64,000 bases of DNA, taken from contig CM063253.1 in assembly GCA_032158295.1 (NCBI GenBank), positions 5,797,001-5,861,000 of the forward strand, read 5' to 3'. A model generated the notes under the pieces. It made no database searches. It worked only from the letters and a program-made list of their open reading frames with translations, and was not told the DNA's origin. The translations under genes and the position numbers were made by a program. This document shows, piece after piece, positions 46,640 through 57,641 of the stretch; positions within the stretch are counted from its first letter, which is position 1; every line of letters begins with the position of its first letter. This stretch comes from Pycnopodia helianthoides. Its lineage: Eukaryota > Echinodermata > Asteroidea > Forcipulatida > Asteriidae.

Positions 46640-48367
46640 TTACTTTATCATTACGCTGGAGTACATCACTGCTTCAGATGCTGGTTGTGGGTTGCTGCCG
46701 TCATCTAGAATCTCGTCTGATGGCAAATCCAAATCAGCATAGACAATGTGATCCTCAGATCCTGGGTTGCCATGACTACTATGCTGCCTCATGGGTACAG
46801 ATACTTGGGCATATGAAGCATCGTCAGCGTTTTCCAGGCTTGGGGTACCGTCGTTGACGCTTGTTGGGGGTGGGGAAGAGGGTATCATCCGGTCATCGTG
46901 GGTACGAGTCGAGGCGTTACTCCTACGCTCTGTTGGTTTGGGTTTATAGGGTGTGGGCTTACTAGATCGAGTTGGTCTGACTACAGCCGTCGGTTTGATG
47001 GGTGTGGATAAGTCGTCCCCAGAGGGCGATGTTGTTCTATCATAGACACTGGAATCAAATGCGGGATTGTTGTAATTCTGCTGAGTTGTAGGATCATCGG
47101 TCAGGTCTGACTGTTGCTTCTTCACTTCATGTTCAGTCCTTTTAGTTCGGGTACGGACTGGTTTTGCGTATATTAGACTTGGATCAGTCGCCTCTGCTGT
47201 TCGCACCGGCGCAGTGTCATCATAGGATGCGCCTGGTCCGGATATTGGGCTTAGGGAAGGGACATAGATGATATTATCCTGTAACCCATGTTGTGTTGAG
47301 TCAAGTTCTCCATACTCGTTGAAACTGATCTGAGAATGTTCAAGTCTATCTAGTGTCAATTCAGTATTTGTTTGATTGATGTCTGGATTGGACTGTCCTG
47401 ATTTGGGATCCGAGTTGCAGGAGCGTCGTTTACAGCAAATAAAGATCAGGATTACGATGAGAAGAAATACAATTAGTCCTCCAGCTACTGCTCCGACAAT
47501 GACGGCAGGACTGAACGAAGCTGCGGCTGTAACTTCATTCTCTGAAGATGGCGTAGAATTTCCAGTCGATGGTGTCGTTGATCCTGACGTAGATGATGTT
47601 ATTGTCACGGTCTTCGTAAATGTAATTGGTCCGATTTGACATGTATGTTGCATACCAGCGAAATACATTGATGACATGAAGCATTCGAATACAACACCAT
47701 TATCAGCATCATTCACTGTCAAATCTAATGTCTTTACGACTGTATCGTTATCATCGTTGATTGCTGATGTCCATGTGGTGTATCTAGTGGTCTGTATAGT
47801 GGGATTGATCGTCATTGTGACTGTTCCGTGACTGCTCTCAGATGAACACCTCATATGTAACTCTGTCCCTGCGTCTACTGTAATGGGTCCAGCAGGGGAG
47901 CACATAGGGAAGGACTCACTGGGGAAGTATAACACTGAAAGTGTTACACTGGATGTGGCTGCGATGTCGTGGCCTCCGGTCGGTATTGGGTTATTGACAT
48001 TACACACATATTCATCAGTATCGGTCCTCTGCATATTGGTGATGGTAAAATCTTGAACAACTCTCCGAGTAACCATATCCACCGATGTATCGAAGATGAA
48101 TCGTCCATTCGCATTCCAAACAGTGGTTTCACCCCATCTCAGGGTTTGTTCTGGGTCTTCGGTTGCCCACTGAACGATATGATCCGACTCGAGGTTTGTA
48201 GCGGTACACCTCATATCAACCTGCCCGCCCTCCTTACGATCAGCCTCTGGTGTTAAGATCTCCGCATACACTGCTGGTTGAGCAGTGGCAACCATCAGGA
48301 ATCCGCCTGCATCAAGTGAACACCAAACACAAAGCAGCAAAACATACATGGAGATCCTTCCATCCAT
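46640..48367 (-). CDS. Receptor gene 10: long-tail two-Ig transmembrane receptor, intact
   Basis: 575 residues. Signal peptide, D1 (VQWATEDPEQTLRWGETTVW, loop DMVTRRVVQDF) and D2 with the extra Cys pair. The stalk is of middle length (TVTITSSTSGSTTPSTGNST...), followed by the TM and the full long tail with YAQV, IVYADL and VMYSSV. The two ITIM-consensus sites are intact. The D1 loop MVTR is shared with short-tail genes 6 and 13. The juxtamembrane RRSCNSD has a Cys in place of the usual Gly. The 3' flank lacks the centre of the 18-bp palindrome found after gene 3. Confidence 0.88.
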   Translation of the reverse strand: MDGRISMYVLLLCVWCSLDAGGFLMVATAQPAVYAEILTPEADRKEGGQVDMRCTATNLESDHIVQWATEDPEQTLRWGETTVWNANGRFIFDTSVDMVTRRVVQDFTITNMQRTDTDEYVCNVNNPIPTGGHDIAATSSVTLSVLYFPSESFPMCSPAGPITVDAGTELHMRCSSESSHGTVTMTINPTIQTTRYTTWTSAINDDNDTVVKTLDLTVNDADNGVVFECFMSSMYFAGMQHTCQIGPITFTKTVTITSSTSGSTTPSTGNSTPSSENEVTAAASFSPAVIVGAVAGGLIVFLLIVILIFICCKRRSCNSDPKSGQSNPDINQTNTELTLDRLEHSQISFNEYGELDSTQHGLQDNIIYVPSLSPISGPGASYDDTAPVRTAEATDPSLIYAKPVRTRTKRTEHEVKKQQSDLTDDPTTQQNYNNPAFDSSVYDRTTSPSGDDLSTPIKPTAVVRPTRSSKPTPYKPKPTERRSNASTRTHDDRMIPSSPPPTSVNDGTPSLENADDASYAQVSVPMRQHSSHGNPGSEDHIVYADLDLPSDEILDDGSNPQPASEAVMYSSVMIK

Positions 48368-51300
48368 TGTATTGAATCTGAGTTTATTAAGTTGCTATTA
48401 AATCATTCCTGGAGAAGACGGATAACGGATGGAAATGCACGAAGTAGAATGATCCTGCGTTTACACACAACTCAATGTAACAGTGATTTAATGTACATGT
48501 ATTTAACGATGAAGTTAACTTTGTTGTACTTCATCATATTGAGCACCACACGTCAATGAACTTCAACAATAGTACAAGTCTGGGTTTTCGTTGTATCGAG
48601 TCATGTTTTACAATGAGAATTATAATTTCACAGTTCAACTGAATCCAGAACGACCATACCTAATGCTAGGTTCCCACTGTCGTACGATCCGTTACGAACG
48701 CCACGATTGGCCATTCGTAGCTGATCGTGGAACTTCTCTGAAATGTCAGGTCTGGATACGAGGTGATGCGAGTCGAAAAGTTCCGGTACGATTTGGTGCG
48801 CTTAGATGCATTATGGTCAAGATTGGTCAATTTCAGGTGACACGATCTGTCACGATCTGGTCTCCCGTTCGCGAATTTTTTTTCCCAGCGCGGTAAAGGC
48901 CAAAATGTGCATACCTCGCTCCCATTGGCTGGGGTCCGTAACCATAAGCTTCATGACATTATATCAAATAGAAGCTGCACAGAATCGCTCATCACACATC
49001 ACTATTCGCAGGCCAGTTTGCTACACAGTCTAGCAGCAGAATGTACACGTCTCGAGTCGAAAAATTAAAACAAACAGAAACAGTTTGAATATGCCTTGTC
49101 CAACACGACTTGAAAGGGATATACCGGCTGTCGCATTATTGTTAGTAGTATTATATAACTATAAATAGGGTCTGTGTTATTATTGTTATAACGGCAAATA
49201 ATTAATTAGACACAAAAAAGAAACAAAACACACGATGTAAATGAGAAAATAACAATGTTTACACAAGTCCCTTGGAACAATAAAAAAAAAAAATGAGGAG
49301 AGTCAGGATAAGAATAATCTTGAAGGATAAAGTTAGGATATGAATGGTTTATCGAGGGGGGGGGGTAAGTCTAGATTTAGAAATGATGTCACAGAGAAAA
49401 TATAAGATCAGTGACATATCATTTCCTAGAAAGTCGGATGAGGTAATGGTCAACAGGGGATTAATGGTCAGTACTGGGGGACCTCGAGGTCATAGCCTAA
49501 GACTATGTGTGTGTGGTGTGTTTGCTGAGAAATGAGAGTGAGCCTTGAAATGACGGAGTATGGGCCACCTGTTGACATGATGTTATGATTATTGGGGGAA
49601 TAGTGAATTTTGTAGGGAAATCAGCCTTATTAACATTCAATTTATTGGCTTCAGTTTTGGATCACAAACCAAGTAATCCGTATTCAAAGAAGGACGACAG
49701 TCATCTACATCGAGACGTTTATATATATACACTCACGTCCATGATCGCACTGAGTATATTGTTTGATGCACTGCATGCACGTGCACGTTGAGTAACATGT
49801 ACTGTGTACAATGTACATTGTGCATATAGGCGAACATGGAAGGGCTTTTCAACTTGAATAATTCAGCATCATCCAGCCAATGGGAAGCGAAAATGCAAAT
49901 GATGGCCTTTACCACGCTGGGAAAAAAAAATTTCGCCTCCCGTTCAGATACGATCATATCAGATCCGATAGGATTGTCCCGATTGAGTCTCAATGTGACA
50001 CGATCATCACGATCGGGGTCCCCGATTTGGGACGATCGAATACGTGCAGATACATTCGGATACCTTCCGATACGTTCATCACGAACCGATGCGCTCTGTT
50101 GCGATAGGATACGATTGTGGTCGCGATGTCTTTCATGATGACGATCAGGAGTGATCACGATTTGAGCTACGATTGGACCCAGACGGATATATATACAAGC
50201 CGAGTGACCCGTTGTTTATTGAACTTCTACACAGAGTGAACACTACAACCCGCAACCATCTCAACAGAGCGTGGTGTTTATTGTCCAAAGTTGATCCCGA
50301 TCACCACAATTTGGAAGCACGATTAGATGTGATCAGTCGCGCTTTGTTATGATCCAATATGATCTGATGCGATGATCACGATTAAAAAATTATCGTGTTG
50401 ATCGCAGAAAATTTTTGAACCGTCCAAATTTTTTCTACCAATAACACGATTGCCACGACTTACTGACACTTTAGATCTGACAAGATCACCACGGTTACTC
50501 CACGATTAAGACCACGATTTCAATCGTGGTGCGAATCGTGATAGTGGGAACCTAGCATTAACTAACACATACTATGAAAATACTCTACGACTATAGCACA
50601 GCCATATGATTGTAGCATGTTAAAGTTCCAACAAGGTCTATTGTAGAAAGAAACAACTGAAGAGACAAAACACAGTGAGATTATAACAGAGGAGTTTCAT
50701 TGAAAAAGGAATAGAACATTTTCTGATTTATGATTTGATAAAACTTGTACCATGCATACTAGAATTAAAGGTTCGCTTCCAGAAAGAAAACCCGTTCACC
50801 TTTCCCTTTCATTGAATAAGCGATTAAAACAAGCCACTTGAAGGATTTGCATCAATAGTCAGAGCTAAAATATTGTCAAAATGAAAGTGTTAATGTATTT
50901 ACATACACTGGGGACAACTTACAACTCCATCTAGACCATTGATTTCCCATTGATTCTATGACTGAATCATGAGACTATGGCCTATGCGTGGTATGCTTCT
51001 GATGCAAAATGCCATACCTCAAATTTCCTAGCAGTGTTATGGAGTGGTACACATCCTAACATTAGCTTTGCTGAAGACTGCGCCCTCTATCCAGTTTCCC
51101 TGTCCAGTATGATCATTGTGTTCGTTTTAAATGGCAGATAATTCAATATAATCCATAGTACACGAAGAGAGTGGTAACGGTAACCACGAGTTTAATTCGT
51201 TTACTTTTCTTAGATAAAAGAGTTGTACCTTGAGTGGCAAACGTAGTTAAAACCTTCTTTTAATGTGTACAGCAAAAGCGGCTTTTTAAAAGTTTAATGA

Positions 51301-52039
51301 AGAGACGTCACTAACGCAGGGACCCGCAGTGACCAAATTCAAGACTGGGCTAGTTGGGGGAGAAACCCAGAGGGCCTCGGAAATGACTTACAATGTCACA
51401 AGGGTGATACTCAGATGGAGGTCGATGATGGGATTATCATTTTCAAAGTGATTTACAAAATAAATATTTTACATGAACATTATAAATATTGTGAAGTAAA
51501 CAAGGTGCAAATTTATTGGGGCTGATGCACAAACAGTCATTTCTTAAAGCTTTGTACAACATTCTTATCGATAAAAACCAATTGATTTTATTCTGAAAGC
51601 CCACTCCCTATAAAGTTCACACCAGTACAAATTCTCAGAGAATTATTTCCATATGAAAAACTCTGAAAGTCATGCATTTTCTTAAATTTTGATCGCAGCA
51701 GTCTATGCAAAGAGGTGTAAACATGAACAAAATCCCTGACCAAAAAGATGACCCTTTATTCGTTGTTGTCCTTTGTGGCTGTACATGGAATTATAAACTT
51801 TCACACAGTTACTGCACGCGTGCGCACTCCATCCGTATCATTCCATGTCCAGCAACAAGTCTGCTTTGTCTCATAACGATACAGCCCCTCTGATCTTAAC
51901 GTTTACCAATCATATTAATTTAATTTTTTAGCATTACTGTAAATACATACATTAAATAAAACATGACTTTGACAGAAATAACTTCCTTGGATATTACTTT
52001 TTGCTGAATAAGCATGGAGGCATTTGCAAACAATTTATA
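48368..52039. repeat. Spacer gene 10/gene 11: U-(1.9-kb element)-M then S
   Basis: U is split by an inverted-repeat transposon (48661-50561). After it come the rest of U and an M module whose CRE is mutated (GAGACGTCA at about 51302). P, Q and R are missing. M joins an S remnant at about 51770 that ends inside the tail of gene 11. No gene is called. Confidence 0.6.
48661..50561. mobile_element. ~1.9-kb non-autonomous inverted-repeat transposon
   Basis: Both ends carry the same 18-bp terminal inverted repeat (TAATGCTAGGTTCCCACT at 48661 and its complement at 50543-50560). TAA occurs at both borders; the unoccupied site in sisters reads CCTTAACTAAC, so a 3-bp TAA or TTA target duplication is likely. 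The arms are dense in ACGATC/CACGAT motifs. A second inverted pair (about 48880-48935 and 49872-49935, 'cccattggctgg' / 'ccagccaatggg') suggests a nested foldback. No transposase was recognised in the short frames inside. Confidence 0.8.
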
Positions 52040-53557
52040 TCATTTGTTCATGCCTTTTAATTGAAACACATGAGTGATTTTGTACGAACGAGTCGACGCG
52101 TTACTCCTACGCTCTGTTGGTTTGGGTTTATAGGGTGTGGGCTTACTAGGTCGAGTTGGTCTGACTAGAGCCGTTGGTTTGATTGGTGTGGATAAGTCGT
52201 CCCCAGAGGGCGATGTTGTTCTATCATAGACACTGGAATCAAATGCGGGATTGTTGTAACTCTGCTGAGTTGTAGGATCATCGGTCAGGTCTGACTGTTG
52301 CTTCTTCACTTCATGTTCAGTCCTTTTAGTTCGGGTACGGAATGGTTTTGCGTATATTAGACTTGGATCAGTCGCCTCTGCTGTTCGTACCGGCACAGTC
52401 TCATCATAAGACGCGCCTGGTCCGGATATTGGGCTTTGGGAGGGGACATATATGATATTATCCTGTAACCCATGTTGTGTTGAGTCAAGCTCTCCATACT
52501 CGTTGAAACTGATCTGAGAATGTTCAAGTCTATGTAGTGTCAATTCAGTATTTGTTGGATTGATGTCTGGATTGGACTGTCCTGATTTGGGATCCGAGTT
52601 GCCGGAGCGTCGTTTACAGCAAATAAAGATCAGGATTACGATGAGAAGAAATGCAATGAGTCCTCCGGCTACTGCTCCGACAATGACGGCATGACCGAAC
52701 GAAGCTGGGGCCGTAACTTCATTCTCTGAAGATGGCGTAGAATTTCCAGTCGATGGTGTCGTTGATCCTGACGTAGATGATGTTATTGTCACGGTCTTCG
52801 TAAATGTAATTGGTCCGATGTGACATGTACGTTGCATACCAGCGAAATACATTGATGATATGAAGCATTCGAATGCAACACCATTATCATCATCATTCAC
52901 TGTCAAATATAATGTCCTTATGACTGTATCGTTATCATCGTTGATTACTGATGTCCATATGGTGTATCTAGTAGTCTGTATAGTGGGATTGATCGTCATT
53001 ATGACTGTTCCGTGACTGCTCTCAGATGAACACCTCATATGTAACTCTGTCCCTGCGTCTACTGTAATTGGTCCAGAAGGGGAGCACATAGGGAAGGACT
53101 CACTGGGGAAGTATAACACTGAAAGTGTTACACTGGATGTGGCTACGATGGCGTGGCCTCCGGTTGGTATTGGGTCATTGACTGTACACACATATTCATC
53201 AGTATCGGTCCTCTTCACATTGGTGATGGTAAAGTCTTGCACAACTGTTTGAGTATTCATATCTAGGCCTACCATTGTGTTGAACTTGAATCGTCCTCCT
53301 GCATTCGAAACAGTGGTTTCACCCCATCTTAGGCTCAACTCTGGGTCTTCGGTTGCCCACTGAACGATATGATCCGACTCGAGGTTTGTAGCGGTACACC
53401 TCATATCAACCTGCCCGCCCTCCTTACGATCGGCCTCTGGTGTTAAGAACACCGCATACACTGCTGGTTGAGCAGTGACAACCATCAGGAATCCGCCTGC
53501 ATCAAGTGAACACCAAACACACACCAGCAAAACATACATAGAGATCCTTCCATCCAT
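52040..53557 (-). CDS. Receptor gene 11: long-tail class with the signalling end replaced
   Basis: 505 residues. Signal peptide, D1 (the RFKFNTMVGLDMNTQ loop shared with gene 9), D2, a middle-length stalk as in gene 10, TM and the first half of the long tail are normal, including LIYAKP and the RPTRPSKP stretch. After RRSNASTR the coding sequence jumps at about 52087 into S-module DNA, giving SYKITHVFQLKGMNK and a stop. The last ~95 residues of the normal tail, with YAQV, IVYADL and YSSV, are absent. The deletion equivalent is about 870 bases in the gene 7 region, with ACGA at both edges. D1 begins AVFLTP rather than AEILTP, as in gene 12. It is predicted to be a membrane receptor without ITIMs. 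Confidence 0.82.
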   Translation of the reverse strand: MDGRISMYVLLVCVWCSLDAGGFLMVVTAQPAVYAVFLTPEADRKEGGQVDMRCTATNLESDHIVQWATEDPELSLRWGETTVSNAGGRFKFNTMVGLDMNTQTVVQDFTITNVKRTDTDEYVCTVNDPIPTGGHAIVATSSVTLSVLYFPSESFPMCSPSGPITVDAGTELHMRCSSESSHGTVIMTINPTIQTTRYTIWTSVINDDNDTVIRTLYLTVNDDDNGVAFECFISSMYFAGMQRTCHIGPITFTKTVTITSSTSGSTTPSTGNSTPSSENEVTAPASFGHAVIVGAVAGGLIAFLLIVILIFICCKRRSGNSDPKSGQSNPDINPTNTELTLHRLEHSQISFNEYGELDSTQHGLQDNIIYVPSQSPISGPGASYDETVPVRTAEATDPSLIYAKPFRTRTKRTEHEVKKQQSDLTDDPTTQQSYNNPAFDSSVYDRTTSPSGDDLSTPIKPTALVRPTRPSKPTPYKPKPTERRSNASTRSYKITHVFQLKGMNK

Positions 53558-54689
53558 TGTATTGAATCTGAGTTTATTAAGTTGCTATTAAATCATTCCT
53601 GGACACGACGGATAAAGGATGGAAATGCACGAAGTAGAATGATCCTGCGTTCACACACAACTCAATGTAACAGTGATTTAATGTACAAGTATTTAACGAT
53701 GAAGTTAAATTGGTTGTACTTCCTCATACTGAGCACCACACGTCAATGAACTTCAACAATAATACAAGTCTGGGTTTTCGTTGTATCGAGTCATGTCTTA
53801 CAATGAGAACTATAATTTCACGGTTCAACTGAATCTAGAACGACCATACCTCAACTAACACATATCATTACAATACTCTTACTACCTAAGCACAGCCACA
53901 AACCGACTGGTTGTAACACTTGAAAGTTCCAACAAGGTCTAATGGTAGAAAGAAACAACTGAAGAGACAAAACACAGTAAGATTAAGACAGAGGAGTTTC
54001 ATTGAAAAAGGAATACAATATTAACGCCACTGAATAATATCAATTTCTTAAATCATAATTTAATAAAAGTTGTTCTTATGCAGATTAGAATTAAGGTTCG
54101 CCACCAGAAAAAAAACCCGTTCACCTTTCCCTTTCATTGAATAAGCGATTAAAACAAGCCACTTGAAGGATTTGCATCAATAGTCAGAACTCAAATATAT
54201 TGAAAAAATGAAACTATTAATGGTTTTACATACACTATTACTTCATTTAGATCATTGATTTCCCATCGATTCAATTCGACTGAACCATGAGACAATGGCC
54301 TTATACGCGGTTATGCTTCTGATGCAAAATGTCCGACCCCGAATTTCCTAGCAGTGTTATGGAGTGGTACACGTCCTAGCATTAGCTTTGCTGAAGACTG
54401 CGCCCTCTATCCGGGCTCCCTGTCTGATTTGATAATAGTTTTCGTTTTAAATGACATATAATTTAATATAATCCATAGTACATGAAGAGAGTGGTAACGG
54501 TAACCACTAATTTTATTATTTAACCTTTCAGGCTCCCTGTCTAGTTTGGTCATATTGTTTGTTTTGAATGACAGATAATTTAATATAATCCATTTTATGT
54601 CGAGAGATAGGTAACGGTGACAAAAAAATGTAGTTCTTTTACATTTCTCACTAAAAAGAGTTGTACCTTGAGTGGTAGCAGGAAATTAA

Positions 54690-54830
54690 CAGGCATGCAA
54701 CTTTTCCTCGGATCAGCTGATTTCCTCTTTTTTATTCTCAGTTTTACCAATCAAAATTGAAAAATACTATACAAAATCTTTGAAATTTGGTAATCTCCTC
54801 TTTTTTGGTGAAGTTACAGTTGCATGCCTA
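54690..54830. mobile_element. 141-bp MITE, copy 2
   Basis: Same insertion site, flanking AATTAA repeats and internal sequence as the element at 35674-35814. The two copies therefore come from duplication of the host spacer, not from two insertions. The right end is CATGCCTA instead of CATGCCTG. Confidence 0.75.
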
Positions 54831-54891
54831 AATTAAAATCTGCTTTGATTGTGTACAAAATATATAGCGGCTTGTAAAAAGTTCAATGAAG

Positions 54892-54899
54892 TGACGTCA
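54892..54899. promoter_or_regulatory. CRE palindrome TGACGTCA upstream of gene 11
   Basis: Same M-block context, about 1.34 kb from the start, with the MITE between. Confidence 0.45.
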
Positions 54900-56399
54900 C
54901 TAACGCAGGGACCCGCAGTGACCAAACTCAAGACTGGGTTAATTGGGGAGAACCCAGAGAGCCTTGGAAATGACGTACAATGTCAGAAGGGTGACAATAA
55001 GATGGCTCGGAGGACGATGATAGGATTATCATTTTCAAAGTGATTTACAAAAAAATAATTTTACATGAACATTATAAACATTGTGAAGTAAACAAGTTGC
55101 AAATGTATAGGGGCTGATGCACTAACAGTAATTTCTTAAAGTTGTGTACAACATTCTTGTTGGAGTTGACGGAAATTTAGGGAAATATTAAGTTCATTAG
55201 AGAGAGAGAGAGAGCTTAGTTTATAGTTCATCCCGAAAGTAGTATTGAAACGTAATAACGCTGATCCAGCAGCTACGAAATATTATAAAGTGTTTATTAG
55301 ACTCACCACGGGTAGTACTACAAAAATTGATTTGAAATTTCGAACAGGCAGCCATCTTGAAAAAAACTGCCTTGCACACTCTTTGATAATTTATTGTGAG
55401 CTTGATTTATAGTAAATAATTATAGGATAACCTGGAAAAGTGTATCAGAAATAATATAATCGTCATTTGTATGAGCGAGTAGAGAATTTAAGCCAATAAT
55501 ATGTGGGATTTATATGAGGTTGCACCAGGGAGTCCTGATAACATTATAATTCAAAGCTCAACAGAGGGCTCACTTTTCAAATCTTTTTGAAATGCATTTT
55601 TAATGATTAAGTTATAGCTTTATGTCGATTTATTAATTTACAGCAGTCAAGTTACTCCATCTCCGCTATATAAACATAATCATTGAGGATGATGAGAGGT
55701 TAAATCTAACAGCATCTTAATAAACAAGGAGCAGGTAAGAAGATACGTTTTAAACTTTACATTGTAATTTGATTTGATTTAACAAAAAGTAAAAGTAGTG
55801 AAAAGTTGCACATAATCTTAATTGAATGGAGTCTGGACAGAACCGAATTACTCTAATTCCGCTGGGCTCTGACACGAAACCGTTACCTGTAATTCTTGTT
55901 CTTTAGATGTCGTTATTGCGTCACTTGAAAGTATTGATTGAATTCGCATGGAATGATTATAGCTTCGTTTTGCTTTAAGTCGATATTTGACACACAAATA
56001 ATTACAATTGATGTGAGGACATTTGCTGTAGTTTTAGTTGCTGACTGTTTGTTTGAAATGTTTATGTATGTACACATTTTTTTACAGAGGTAAATTTAAG
56101 TCCTCCAACACTACATTCTTTAAGTTGGCTAGTGTGAGTTATAAATGCTCCAGTAGGAATATCGTAATAATTCTAAACATAATTTGTAAAAGGTTGTTAT
56201 AAAACGCAGCTCCAACCAAAGCTATAAACTGTCCTTACTTGGTCTGTGGAAGATGTTTTACTTTTTGTATTGAAGCGTACTAGAGGGGAGATATTTGTTC
56301 ACAGTGCGTTGTGTACTTGTGTATTATCCGCACTCCATTGAAATGAGTGATTTTCTGCCAGAATTCTGCATCTGCTATAACATTATATATCATAAATGC

Positions 56400-57641
56400 C
56401 TAATGGTTAATGTTCTGATACTGCTTCTCAGCTGAACTCTGTGGCATCCTGACCGCTTCATAGCTGGTGGTGGTGCTGTCCTCTGGCCGAGCGTAGTCAT
56501 GCTGTGGGCTTTCATTCTCTACTTCAACTGGTTGGTAGCAGGTATCTTGTGTGGGTTCCATGTAGACGCGATTCTTGTCCTCCGTTGGCTGCAGCTCCAT
56601 GTAGGGATCTGGTTTAGTGATTTTGGATTCTTTCTCAGATGCGATACTTTTGATTGGACGGTTCTTTCTGACATCACGAAGAATGAGAACGATAGTGATG
56701 ACGAAGAATGTAAAAGCAAAAATCATGGCAATTATAAACGCTAGAATCCATGGAGCTGAAGATGAGGATGGATCAGACGAGCAGAGACATGTCATAGTGC
56801 TAGTAACGCCATTGTTTTGTGACATCATGATTTGGGCTAAAGTAGTTGTCTGTTCTAGTGTTGTGGGTTCTGTAATGGGTATTGTCACGGTGTTCCTTAC
56901 TGTAACTGGTCCGAAATGACATGTACGTTGCATACCAGCGAAATATATTGATGATATGAAGCATTCGAATGCAACACCATTATCAGCATCATCCACTGTC
57001 AAATCTAATGTACTTACGACTGTATCGTTATCATCGTTGATTACTGATGTCCATGTGGTGTATCTAGTAGTCTGTATAGTGGGATTGATCGTCATTATGA
57101 CTGATCCGTGACTGCTCTCAGATGAACACCTCATATGTAGCTCTGTCCCTGCGTCTACTGTAATGGGTCCAGAAGGGGAGCACATAGGGAAGGACTCACT
57201 GGGGAAGTATAACACTGAAAGTGTTACACTAGATGTGGCTACGATGTCGAGGCCTCCGGTCGGTATTGGGTCATTGACATTACACACATATTCATCAGTA
57301 TCGGTCCTCTGCCCATTGGTGATGGTAAAGTCTTGAACAACTGTTTGAGTATTCACATCTACCGATGTATCGAAGATGAATCGTCCATTCGTATTCCAAA
57401 CAGTGGATCCACCCCATCTTAGGGTGAGGTGTTCAGTCCTCCACTCCACGATATGATCCGACTCGAGGTTTGTAGCGGTACACCTCATATCAACCTGCCC
57501 GCCCTCCATACGATCAGCCTCTGGTGTTAAGAACACCGCAGACACTGCTGGTTGAGCAGTGACAACCATCAGGAATCCGCCTGCATCAAGTGAACACCAA
57601 ACACACACCAGCAAAACATACATGGAGATGCTTCCATCCAT
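56400..57641 (-). CDS. Receptor gene 12: short-tail two-Ig transmembrane receptor, intact
   Basis: 413 residues, beginning MDGSIS. D1 (AVFLTP start, VEWRTEHLTLRWGGSTVW, end loop NDPIPTGGLD), D2 with the extra Cys pair, stalk (ITEPTTLEQTTTLAQ), TM (PWILAFIIAMIFAFTFF) and tail. The tail has YMEL, YMEP, TCYQPV, DYARP, TSYEAV (VRMPQ) and YQNI. TCYQPV still fits TxYxxV. The stalk and TM group with genes 8 and 9. The D1 N-terminal part groups with gene 1 (VEWRTEH), again showing mosaic descent. Confidence 0.87.
   Translation of the reverse strand: MDGSISMYVLLVCVWCSLDAGGFLMVVTAQPAVSAVFLTPEADRMEGGQVDMRCTATNLESDHIVEWRTEHLTLRWGGSTVWNTNGRFIFDTSVDVNTQTVVQDFTITNGQRTDTDEYVCNVNDPIPTGGLDIVATSSVTLSVLYFPSESFPMCSPSGPITVDAGTELHMRCSSESSHGSVIMTINPTIQTTRYTTWTSVINDDNDTVVSTLDLTVDDADNGVAFECFISSIYFAGMQRTCHFGPVTVRNTVTIPITEPTTLEQTTTLAQIMMSQNNGVTSTMTCLCSSDPSSSSAPWILAFIIAMIFAFTFFVITIVLILRDVRKNRPIKSIASEKESKITKPDPYMELQPTEDKNRVYMEPTQDTCYQPVEVENESPQHDYARPEDSTTTSYEAVRMPQSSAEKQYQNINH

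Larger units (their letters stand above)
53558..56399. repeat. Spacer gene 11/gene 12: U-M-(MITE)-Q-R, P deleted
   Basis: Duplicate of the spacer right of gene 7, including the MITE at the same site and the same P deletion. It contains TGACGTCA at 54892-54899, a (GA)n run near 55200-55213, and the exon-like segment 55644-55734. No gene is called. Confidence 0.6.
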
